A stretch of 64,000 nucleotides of DNA. Source: an uncultured Polaribacter sp. (lineage in GTDB: Bacteria; Bacteroidota; Bacteroidia; Flavobacteriales; Flavobacteriaceae). The stretch spans positions 558,001-622,000 of the forward strand of contig NZ_CANMFI010000001.1 in the NCBI RefSeq assembly GCF_947497125.1. The letters run 5' to 3'. Of this stretch, positions 43,901-51,230 are shown piece by piece. The notes under the pieces are model-generated. The model was not told the origin of the DNA. It ran no database searches and saw only the letters and a list, made by a program, of their open reading frames with translations. Numbering within the stretch: position 1 is the first letter of the stretch; each line of letters begins with the position of its first letter. The position numbers and the translations under genes are program-made.

Positions 43901-45532
43901 ACGAATACAACACCTGCTGGATTTTCTGTAGGAGACATAAGTGAGCAAACAATATTTATTCGTGTAGAAAATAAAAATACTGGCTGTATTAATGCTCAAA
44001 GTAACTTTAAAATTATTGTAAATCCAATACCTGCTGTTACAAAAACAATTACTCCACTTGCTGTTTGCGATAATGATGTAGACCCTAGAAACAGAAGCAC
44101 TGAAAACATAGACTTAACAAGCAAATCATTAGAAATATTAGATGGAAAGACAAACCATCGAGTGGCTTACTATGTAACTTTGCAAGATGCCAATGATGGT
44201 ACAGAAATTACAGATCCATCTAATTTTCAAAATACAACAACACTTACAACATTTCCGGCAGATTTTAATACAGATGATCCTGGAATACAAACTATATTCT
44301 TTAAAATTATTGATGAAACAGGGAACAACTGCGAGTCTCTTTTTGCAACCTTTCAATTGTTAATTTATCCTGAACCAAACCTACCTATTAATATTTCTGA
44401 GTACACAGATTGCGACAATACAACAGATAGTTTTGATGATGATGATAACGGAATCAATGCTGACATTTCACTTAAAAACAAAATTCCAGAAATACTTACT
44501 AACTATCCAGTTTCTGAGTATGATGATTTTAAAGTATCATTTTACACTACATTAATTGATGCAAATACAGGTGCTATCTCTAATGCAATCGACGAAGATA
44601 GTTATCAAAATACAAGTAATAATCAAACCATATATGTTCGCGTAGAAAATATTAAAAACACTCCTGTTGCTTGTGTAAACTCAAAACTATCTTTTAATAT
44701 AAATATAAAACCGCTACCTAACTTTACTGTTCAAGGAGAAAAAGACATAGACCTACCACAGATTATTTGTTTAAACGCACCTAATCTTGTCTTAATCGCA
44801 GAAAACCCTTCTGCTAACTACTTATATGAATGGACAGATGCTGCCGGCACAACATTGGGTAATAACCAAACACTAGCTATTACAACCCCAGGGAATTATA
44901 CTATAACTGCAAGTGACAACTTCCCTAACGGTTGTAAAAGAGAAAGAACCATTGTAGTAAAAGCCTCTAATATTGCCACATTAGAACGTGATTACGTAAC
45001 TATTATAGATCAATCTAATAACATAGCTGCGAACACATTAAGCTCGGTTCGTATTGATACCATTACAAATAACCTTGGCCCAGGTAATTATCAGTTTGCA
45101 CTACTAAACAATGATAATAACAACAGAATACCAAGTAGTGGCTTTCAAGATGATCCAATTTTTGAAGATATAGAAGGTGGTATTTATACCATTATTGTAA
45201 ATGATAAAAAAGGATGTGTGCAAGATACAACTTTACAAATATCTGTCATTCAGTTTCCACAGTTTTTTACACCAAACAACGACGGAGTTAATGATACTTG
45301 GCATGTAAAAGGAGCCAATACTACATTTTACCCGAATAGTAGCATTCATATTTTTAATCGTTTTGGCAAGCTTGTTGCACAAATACAAATAGATGGTAAT
45401 GGTTGGGATGGTACTTCTAAAAACAAACCACTACCCTCTGATGATTATTGGTTTACCGTACAACTTATACCTGCAGATACTTCTAAAGAAGTAATCTTAA
45501 AAAGAGGTCACTTATCACTAATAAGAAAGTAA
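40943..45532 (+). CDS. Giant T9SS type B surface protein with CxD repeats
   Basis: The 1529-residue protein has a signal peptide (KKILPFLVLFFTLNLFSQ), an N-terminal region of about 370 residues with propeller-like strands (ANFWYFGNKAALDFNSG, LTIPAPNNPNIYYVFTVGA, VRGYLKVSPDGKKLVAANMG), an Ig/PKD-like segment (about 405-490), seven related units each opening with a Cys-Asp motif (near residues 503, 603, 719, 811, 926, 1041 and 1156), and a C-terminal type B sorting domain (FPQFFTPNNDGVNDTWHVKG, IHIFNRFGKLVAQI, GWDGTSKNKPLPSDDYWFTV, LKRGHLSLIRK). It is exported by T9SS and probably displayed or released at the surface. The Asp/Asn-rich loops suggest calcium binding. Adhesion is a plausible role; no enzyme domain is seen. 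Confidence 0.9.
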   Translation: MKKILPFLVLFFTLNLFSQKEANFWYFGNKAALDFNSGTPLPVSNSELNTTEGCSSFSDIDGNLLFYIGASSPAGRNLTVWGKDNQPMPNGVGLEGDSSSSQSALTIPAPNNPNIYYVFTVGANSSGNAGFWYYTIDMTANGGLGDVIDGPVVLGVAANHNRWTEKVTAVRADDCNSFWVISISQRTSSSNNNQFYAYKVTNTGVDLTNPVISEINGFLTDDVRGYLKVSPDGKKLVAANMGAGTFLFDFNDVTGTVTNYNNSGTTNRLDLDGREGYGVEFSNSSDRLYISTGSFNGAQEHLYQFDLTQPTFNEINNNRYKVYDYFNTRGALQLGPNGKIYWSSDNSNAISVINKPDALGAAVNYEHQTVSLGAGTTATQGLPPFISSLFSSIDIKDSDTNETINNQDLKFCVGENKVIVPDPVTGATTPSYKWEFDNGTTTTVIATVPNLTLNNLQKTDNGKYTLTIELTDNCGNITQYVGTCNIDVYEAASAKANPEPIKECDTDLTIPNSFDLEVKDTEILAGLDAAIFDVLYFDSLAAANANATNTSLPNPYIVNTVSSQTIYARVQNKNAPNSCAAITSFELEVTSEPKPTQPSDYLVCDDTISGSDTDGISNNFILSNKDSEILDSLSNTQYRVSYHTDITDAQTSSTTNNIDKNSNYTVTNSERIFVRVENIDNTDCNAVSNDNDGSLFTSFLLVVNPLPVIKNPNPAQIRQCVNSIDGKATINLTIAENNISDNPNGTFKYFEDAAATIEILNYTAYPVDANTNPPATVWVQTISEFGCVRISELELIIGTAADEAYNETFVECDDFLDADGNNTASNSDIDGITWFNLDTTTITSAINTNPNISVFFYEEIDDRDQSKNEIDIANYRNTNKPNTTGNPFPIYYKLVNNINNDCTGIGEINLQVKSVPLANTIANYNLCDDALSGNTTDGKNANLNLRDKELDILGSTQSNTDYEVSFHTSQTGAENKTDLIINDTNYTNTTPAGFSVGDISEQTIFIRVENKNTGCINAQSNFKIIVNPIPAVTKTITPLAVCDNDVDPRNRSTENIDLTSKSLEILDGKTNHRVAYYVTLQDANDGTEITDPSNFQNTTTLTTFPADFNTDDPGIQTIFFKIIDETGNNCESLFATFQLLIYPEPNLPINISEYTDCDNTTDSFDDDDNGINADISLKNKIPEILTNYPVSEYDDFKVSFYTTLIDANTGAISNAIDEDSYQNTSNNQTIYVRVENIKNTPVACVNSKLSFNINIKPLPNFTVQGEKDIDLPQIICLNAPNLVLIAENPSANYLYEWTDAAGTTLGNNQTLAITTPGNYTITASDNFPNGCKRERTIVVKASNIATLERDYVTIIDQSNNIAANTLSSVRIDTITNNLGPGNYQFALLNNDNNNRIPSSGFQDDPIFEDIEGGIYTIIVNDKKGCVQDTTLQISVIQFPQFFTPNNDGVNDTWHVKGANTTFYPNSSIHIFNRFGKLVAQIQIDGNGWDGTSKNKPLPSDDYWFTVQLIPADTSKEVILKRGHLSLIRK
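42440..44720 (+). repeat. Seven diverged repeats of about 300-350 bp in the T9SS gene
   Basis: Each unit begins with a Cys-Asp pair (VCDDTISG, ECDDFLDADG, LCDDALSG, VCDNDVD, DCDNTTD and similar; unit 3 has QCVNSIDG) and contains LxxKxxEIL, then SFHT or AYYVT or FYT, and ends in QTIFxRVEN. The last three starts (about 43719, 44062, 44408) are spaced by 115 codons. Confidence 0.75.
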
Positions 45533-45557
45533 AATTATACACTTAAAATGTAAATAA

Positions 45558-45595
45558 AATACGGATACTTTATTATAAAGTATCCGTATTTTTGC
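45558..45595 (+). terminator. Terminator after the T9SS gene, overlapping the uvrB promoter
   Basis: AATACGGATACTT (45558-45570) pairs with AAGTATCCGTATT (45578-45590), followed by TTT. The stem is long and perfect. The T-tract is also part of the -7 box of uvrB. Confidence 0.85.
45587..45594 (+). promoter_or_regulatory. -7 box 4 nt before uvrB
   Basis: TATTTTTG (exact TAnnTTTG), then CAAT, then ATG. It is built from the 3' arm and T-tract of the upstream terminator. No -33 TTTG is visible, since that position falls in the terminator stem. Confidence 0.45.
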
Positions 45596-45598
45596 AAT

Positions 45599-47587
45599 AT
45601 GGAATTTAATTTGGTATCAGACTTCTCTCCTACCGGAGATCAACCACAAGCAATAAAAGAACTAACACAAAGTATTATTGATGGCGAAAAGCATCAAACT
45701 TTATTAGGTGTAACAGGTTCTGGTAAAACGTTTACGGTTGCAAATGTTATCAAAGAAGTAAAAAAACCAACATTAATTTTAGCACACAACAAAACGCTTG
45801 CTGCTCAATTATACTCTGAATTTAAACAATTTTTTCCAGAAAATGCTGTAGAGTATTTTGTTTCTTATTACGATTATTATCAGCCAGAAGCATACATACC
45901 AGTAACAGGTACTTATATTGAAAAAGATTTATCTATAAATGAAGACATAGAACGATTGCGTTTAAGCACTACCTCATCGTTACTATCGGGCAGAAGAGAT
46001 GTTCTTGTTGTTGCCTCTGTATCTTGTTTATACGGAATTGGGAATCCAACTGAATTTAAGAAAAACGTTATCCCTATTAAAGTAAACCAGCAAATAGCTA
46101 GAACAAAATTTCTACATTTGCTTGTAACCAGCTTGTACTCTAGAACAGAACACGAAATTAAAAGCGGAACCTTTAAAGTAAAAGGAGATGTAATTACCAT
46201 TTATCCATCCTACGGAGATAATGGCTATAGAGTCCATTTTTTTGGCGATGAAATTGAAGAAATAGAGTCTTTTGATTTAGAAAGCAATACTGTTTTAGAA
46301 CGCTTTGAAGAACTTACAATATACCCAGCAAACTTGTTTGTAACATCGCCAGACGTGCTACAAAATGCCATTCATCAAATACAAGAAGATATGGTAAAAC
46401 AGGTAGATTATTTTAATGAAATTGGCAAACATCTTGAGGCAAAACGACTAAAAGAAAGAACCGAATTTGACTTAGAAATGATACGAGAATTGGGATACTG
46501 CTCTGGTATAGAAAACTACTCTCGTTATTTAGATGGTAGAGAACCTGGTACCAGACCCTTCTGTTTATTAGACTATTTTCCGGAAGATTATTTAATGGTT
46601 ATCGATGAGAGTCACGTAACTATACCGCAAACACATGCAATGTATGGTGGCGATAGAAGTAGAAAAGAAAACTTGGTAGAATATGGATTTAGATTGCCTG
46701 CTGCAATGGACAATCGTCCTTTAAAGTTTGAAGAGTTTGAAACTATACAGAACCAGACAATATACGTATCTGCAACTCCTGCAGATTATGAGCTTGAAAA
46801 AACAGAAGGCCTATTTGTAGAGCAAGTAATTAGACCAACTGGCCTATTAGACCCAATTATTGAGGTTAGACCTAGTTTAAATCAGATTGATGATTTAATT
46901 GAAGAAATACAAATAAGAGTAGAAAAAGATGAACGTACTTTAGCCACCACACTAACCAAAAGAATGGCAGAAGAGCTAACTAAATACTTAACAAGAGTAG
47001 CTATTAGATGTCGATACATACATTCTGATGTTGATACGCTAGAACGTGTAGAAATAATGCAAGATTTGCGTAAAGGTTTGTTTGATGTTTTAATTGGTGT
47101 AAACCTTTTAAGAGAAGGTTTAGATTTACCAGAAGTATCTCTGGTTGCTATTTTAGATGCTGATAAAGAAGGTTTTTTAAGATCTCACAGATCATTAACA
47201 CAAACAATTGGTAGAGCTGCAAGAAATGTTAACGGATTGGCAATTATGTATGCTGATAAAGTTACCAAAAGTATGCAACAAACCATAGATGAAACTGACA
47301 GACGTAGAGAAAAACAAATTTTACACAACACCAAAAACGGCATCACTCCTACCCAAATCAATAAAAAAATTGAAGATACGTTAACAAAATCTGCGGTTTC
47401 TAGTTACCATTATGACAATGCCACTCAAAAAGCTGCAGAACAAGAGTTACAATATTTACCAAAAGAAGAAATTGAAAAACGCATTCGAGAAAAACGAAAA
47501 CAAATGGAAACTGCCGCCAAAGGATTAGATTTTATTGTTGCTGCTAAATTGCGTGATGAAATAGCTGTTTTAAAAGAAAAAATATAA
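45599..47587 (+). CDS. uvrB: Excinuclease ABC subunit B
   Basis: The 662-residue DNA-repair helicase is complete. FSPTGDQPQAIKEL begins the family; Walker A is GVTGSGKTFT (37-46), the beta-hairpin is SYYDYYQPEAYIP (about 90-102), the DEAD-like box is MVIDESHVTIPQ, motif V/VI includes VGVNLLREGLDLPEVSLVAILDADKEGFLRSHRSL and QTIGRAARN, and the C-terminal UVR motif (AAKGLDFIVAAKLRDEIAVLKEKI) contacts UvrC. It verifies damage in nucleotide excision repair. It is a single-gene unit, convergent with the kinase at 47601. Confidence 0.97.
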   Translation: MEFNLVSDFSPTGDQPQAIKELTQSIIDGEKHQTLLGVTGSGKTFTVANVIKEVKKPTLILAHNKTLAAQLYSEFKQFFPENAVEYFVSYYDYYQPEAYIPVTGTYIEKDLSINEDIERLRLSTTSSLLSGRRDVLVVASVSCLYGIGNPTEFKKNVIPIKVNQQIARTKFLHLLVTSLYSRTEHEIKSGTFKVKGDVITIYPSYGDNGYRVHFFGDEIEEIESFDLESNTVLERFEELTIYPANLFVTSPDVLQNAIHQIQEDMVKQVDYFNEIGKHLEAKRLKERTEFDLEMIRELGYCSGIENYSRYLDGREPGTRPFCLLDYFPEDYLMVIDESHVTIPQTHAMYGGDRSRKENLVEYGFRLPAAMDNRPLKFEEFETIQNQTIYVSATPADYELEKTEGLFVEQVIRPTGLLDPIIEVRPSLNQIDDLIEEIQIRVEKDERTLATTLTKRMAEELTKYLTRVAIRCRYIHSDVDTLERVEIMQDLRKGLFDVLIGVNLLREGLDLPEVSLVAILDADKEGFLRSHRSLTQTIGRAARNVNGLAIMYADKVTKSMQQTIDETDRRREKQILHNTKNGITPTQINKKIEDTLTKSAVSSYHYDNATQKAAEQELQYLPKEEIEKRIREKRKQMETAAKGLDFIVAAKLRDEIAVLKEKI

Positions 47588-47600
47588 GTAAAATATCACT

Positions 47601-49571
47601 CTAAATATCCAACTCAAATTCAAAGTAAGCGCTCATTCCGTTAGATGTATCAAAAGTAATTTCACTGCCAAGTTGATTTACTAATCTTTTTACCAGCTGC
47701 ACACCTAAACTTTTATTTTTAGCTAAAAGCAACTTGTTAACATCAAAACTAGCACCATTATCTTTATACTCAAATTTAAAAACACCGGCTTTTTTTGTTA
47801 AACTTATAGCTATAAAATTCTGTTTTTCTACAGCACGCATATGTTTAAAAGAATTGGTCATTAATTCGTTTATAATTAAGCCCAATGTTATAGAACTATC
47901 TATGTTAGATTCAAGATTTTCATCAATAATCAGTTCTAATTTTGTGTTATTTTTTACATTATTTACTAAATGTAAATTAGTGGTAATATTTTTAACATAT
48001 TCATTCAATTTAATTTTAGATAAATCATCGTTTTTAAATAATTGATGATGTATTTGGGCAAATACTTTAATTCTATCCATAGAAGTTTTTATAGTTTCTT
48101 TTGCCTCTGGATGAATCATACTTCTTTCTTGTAAATTTAACAGACTTATTATTGTTTGTAAATTGTTTTTTACCCTATGATGCAACTCATTGAGTAATGT
48201 TTTTTGCTGATCTAAACTCTCTTCGATTACAATGTTTTTTTCTTCAATTTCTTTCTTCTGTAAAGTTAGTAATCCGTTTGCTTTTCTTTTAATGATAAAA
48301 CTTCTATAAAATGATATGGCCAAAAAGATCATTAAAATAAACCCTATCAAAAATAGGTTACGAACAATTTCTTGTTTCTTTATTTTTTCTACTACAATGG
48401 CATCTTTATTTTGCTGCATTAACGCTAACTTATCTCTTTCTGCATCAAACTTATATTGCAATTCTAAGGCAGTAATTTTTTTTAGTTTATCTTGATTAAA
48501 TAATGAATCATTTAAATTTTTGAATAAAACATGATAATTATAAGCCTCTTTATAATTCCCTTTTTGTGAAAATGATTTAGCTAAATATTCTGCTCCTAGT
48601 TGAATTCTATCTTTTCTTTTTAATTCTATCGCTAACTGGTATCCTTTTTTTGCATAAACCAAAGACATATCATGATTATTCATCATTGAATAGGCTTCAC
48701 TTAAAAACAAGTAACAGTCTGCAATGCCCTCTCTTTTTTTAATTTGTTTTTTTAGTACTAGTCCTTTATTATAATGTTCAATGGCTTTGTCATAAAGTTT
48801 TTGATCTAGATACATGGTGCCCATATTTACATAACATTTAGAAACACCAAGCTTATCATTTAATTCAGAAAATACATTAAGAGATTTAGTAAAGTAAGAT
48901 TTAGATGAATCAAATTTTTTTATAAGGTTATAACACACCCCTAAATTAAGATATGCATTTGCTACAGCTTTCTTTCTATTATTTTCTAAATTATACTTTA
49001 AAGCACTTTCTAGGTAAGAAATAGCTTTGGTATAATTTTTCATTTCTTTGTAGACTATTGCAATATTATTATTAGTAGTTGCAATGCCTTCTAAATTATT
49101 TATTTTAGTAAAAATTTGTAATGTATTAAAATGAGAGTCTAATGCTTTATGGTAATTACCCAACTTACCATCAATTAAAGCAATGATCATAAAACAATTA
49201 CCAACACCCTTTAAATCTTGTAATTGCTCTCTTATTTTTCTAGACTCATCTATATAATATCTAGCTTTTTCATATTCATCCTTAAGATAATATAATACCC
49301 CAATTAACCTGTATGAAGTAGCTATGCCTTTATTAAACTTATTTTCTACGGATAGATCTAACCCCTTATTTGCAAAATAAAAAGCAGTATCTATATTAAC
49401 TTTACTATACTCATAACCTAATTGGGTATAGATATCTACTTTTTGAGTATCAATTTTAACAAGACTTAACTGCTCTAATAAGCTATTTTTTTGTTTGCTA
49501 GATTGCCCATGTATATTTGAAGGGAATATTAGAAAAAAAATAGTTAAAAATAAAGTTACATATAATTTCAT
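47601..49571 (-). CDS. TPR sensor histidine kinase (HisKA_2 type)
   Basis: The 656-residue protein has a signal peptide (LYVTLFLTIFFLIFPSNIHGQ), eight or so TPR units (about 50-370, for example IATTNNNIAIVYKEMKNYTKAISYLESALKY), a transmembrane helix (about 400-420: LFLIGFILMIFLAISFY), a coiled linker, and a HisKA_2 domain with LLNELHHRVKNNLQTIISLLNLQERS. The HATPase part has INELMTNSFKHM and GVQLVKRLVNQL. The periplasmic TPR sensor plus HWE/HisKA_2-type core is a common flavobacterial architecture, usually paired with a LytTR regulator. No regulator gene is adjacent, so it is an orphan here. Confidence 0.9.
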   Translation of the reverse strand: MKLYVTLFLTIFFLIFPSNIHGQSSKQKNSLLEQLSLVKIDTQKVDIYTQLGYEYSKVNIDTAFYFANKGLDLSVENKFNKGIATSYRLIGVLYYLKDEYEKARYYIDESRKIREQLQDLKGVGNCFMIIALIDGKLGNYHKALDSHFNTLQIFTKINNLEGIATTNNNIAIVYKEMKNYTKAISYLESALKYNLENNRKKAVANAYLNLGVCYNLIKKFDSSKSYFTKSLNVFSELNDKLGVSKCYVNMGTMYLDQKLYDKAIEHYNKGLVLKKQIKKREGIADCYLFLSEAYSMMNNHDMSLVYAKKGYQLAIELKRKDRIQLGAEYLAKSFSQKGNYKEAYNYHVLFKNLNDSLFNQDKLKKITALELQYKFDAERDKLALMQQNKDAIVVEKIKKQEIVRNLFLIGFILMIFLAISFYRSFIIKRKANGLLTLQKKEIEEKNIVIEESLDQQKTLLNELHHRVKNNLQTIISLLNLQERSMIHPEAKETIKTSMDRIKVFAQIHHQLFKNDDLSKIKLNEYVKNITTNLHLVNNVKNNTKLELIIDENLESNIDSSITLGLIINELMTNSFKHMRAVEKQNFIAISLTKKAGVFKFEYKDNGASFDVNKLLLAKNKSLGVQLVKRLVNQLGSEITFDTSNGMSAYFEFELDI

Positions 49572-49759
49572 ATTTATTTTTAATTAAAAATTGAAGTTAT
49601 TTTTCAATATAAATTTCGACTATTTAATTTTAATTAATTTAATATAAATTTTATTTCTTAATATTATTTTGTTGTGAAAGCCTTGTTTTTTGTTGTAAAA
49701 ACCAATTTAATATTCTGAATTTTATAAATTACTAAAAAACACCTTTAGTTTATTTTTTA

Positions 49760-49792
49760 AAAAGAAAAAGCCCCACAAATTGTGAGGCTTAT
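49760..49792 (-). terminator. Terminator of sucC
   Basis: AAGCCCCACAA (49768-49778) pairs with TTGTGAGGCTT (49780-49790), with one mismatched pair. On the minus strand it is followed by TTTTTCTTTTT. It lies 24 bp beyond the sucC stop. Confidence 0.85.
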
Positions 49793-49813
49793 TATATTAA
49801 AATTTTAAAAAGA

Positions 49814-51010
49814 CTAAGCTCCTAAAACTTCCGCCACTTTATCAGCAGCTTCTTGAAATTCTGTAGCAGAAATAATTTCCATTCCAGAATTGTCTATCAA
49901 TTGTTTTGCTTCAACAGCATTGGTACCTTGTAATCTACAAATAATTGGCACCGTAATTTTATCTCCCATACTCTTGTAAGCATCAACAACACCTTGCGCT
50001 ACTCGATCACAACGTACAATACCACCAAAAATATTTACTAAAATAGCCTTTACATTAGGGTCTTTTAAAATAATACCAAAAGCAGTCTCTACTCTTGCTG
50101 CATCTGCAGTACCACCAACGTCTAAAAAGTTTGCAGGCTCTCCACCAGATTCTTTAATTAAATCCATAGTTCCCATTGCTAAACCAGCTCCGTTCACCAT
50201 ACATCCAACGTTACCGTCTAAATCTACATAATTTAAACCAGCTGCTTTTGCCTCTACTTCAATTGGGTTCTCTTCTCTTAAATCTCGCATTGCTGCGTAA
50301 TCTTTATGTCTGTACAATGCATTTTCATCTAAAGATACCTTAGCATCAACAGCCATTATCTTTGCATCTGATGTTTTTAATACTGGGTTAATTTCAAACA
50401 TAGCAGAATCTGACTTAATGTATGCAGTATATAAAGCAGTAACAAATTTTGTCATTTCTTTAAATGCAACACCAGACAAACCTAGATTAAAAGCAACTTT
50501 ACGTGCTTGAAAAGGCATGATACCTAATAAAGGATCTATTTCTTCTGTAAAAATTAAATGAGGAGTTTCTTCAGCAACTGTTTCAATATCCATACCACCT
50601 TCGGTAGAATACATAATCATGTTTTTACCAGTAGCTCTGTTTAATAACACAGACATATAATATTCGTCTGGCTCTTCATCACCAGGATAATAAACGTCTT
50701 CACAAATTAAAACTTGATTCACTAATTTTCCTTCTGCAGATGTTTGTGGTGTTACTAACATCATTCCTAAAATATCATCAGAAATAGTTTTTACTTCTTC
50801 TAAATTTTTAGCCAACTTAACGCCACCACCTTTACCACGTCCACCGGCGTGTACTTGTGCTTTTATTACGTGCCAACCTGTACCCGTTTCTTCTGTAAGC
50901 TTTTTTGCTACATCTACTGCTTCTGCTGGAGTGTTTGCTACTATTCCGCGTTGTATTCTAACGCCAAAACTGCTTAAAATTTCTTTTCCTTGATATTCGT
51001 GTAAATTCAT
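49814..51010 (-). CDS. sucC: Succinyl-CoA synthetase beta subunit (ADP-forming)
   Basis: The 398-residue TCA-cycle subunit has an ATP-grasp fold (MNLHEYQGKEILSSFGV, AQVHAGGRGKGGGVKLAK with the nucleotide Lys/Gly loop, MFEINPVLKT with metal ligands) and the C-terminal CoA-ligase half (GLAMGTMDLIKESGGEPANFLDVGG, VNIFGGIVRCDRVAQGV, RLQGTNAVEAKQLI). It converts succinyl-CoA, ADP and phosphate to succinate, CoA and ATP together with SucD. No sucD is adjacent, as usual in Flavobacteriia, where the two genes are separated. It is a single-gene unit with a promoter box at 51033-51040. Confidence 0.96.
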   Translation of the reverse strand: MNLHEYQGKEILSSFGVRIQRGIVANTPAEAVDVAKKLTEETGTGWHVIKAQVHAGGRGKGGGVKLAKNLEEVKTISDDILGMMLVTPQTSAEGKLVNQVLICEDVYYPGDEEPDEYYMSVLLNRATGKNMIMYSTEGGMDIETVAEETPHLIFTEEIDPLLGIMPFQARKVAFNLGLSGVAFKEMTKFVTALYTAYIKSDSAMFEINPVLKTSDAKIMAVDAKVSLDENALYRHKDYAAMRDLREENPIEVEAKAAGLNYVDLDGNVGCMVNGAGLAMGTMDLIKESGGEPANFLDVGGTADAARVETAFGIILKDPNVKAILVNIFGGIVRCDRVAQGVVDAYKSMGDKITVPIICRLQGTNAVEAKQLIDNSGMEIISATEFQEAADKVAEVLGA

Positions 51011-51032
51011 CTGTTAATGTTTAAAACGTTGA

Positions 51033-51040
51033 CAAAAATA
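51033..51040 (-). promoter_or_regulatory. Candidate -7 box of sucC
   Basis: The minus strand reads TATTTTTG, an exact TAnnTTTG match, 22 nt before the sucC start codon. Confidence 0.5.
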
Positions 51041-51230
51041 CAAATTCAATCATAAAATGTTGCATACTTTTAATAAAAAAATAAATATTATTTTTAATTG
51101 ATAAAAAGTAAAATAAAGTAAATGAAAATTGTAACAAATTACTAATTTGCGTGTCTAAAGAATAAGCATGACTTTTTAAAACCCTTAACTACGACTTAAG
51201 AAGAGCTTTAAAATCAAAAACAAAAAATGT

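Noticed and set aside
51019..51035. AAAACGTTGACA ahead of sucC as a LacI-type site
   Set aside because: It is only half palindromic and has no regulator or sugar gene next to it.
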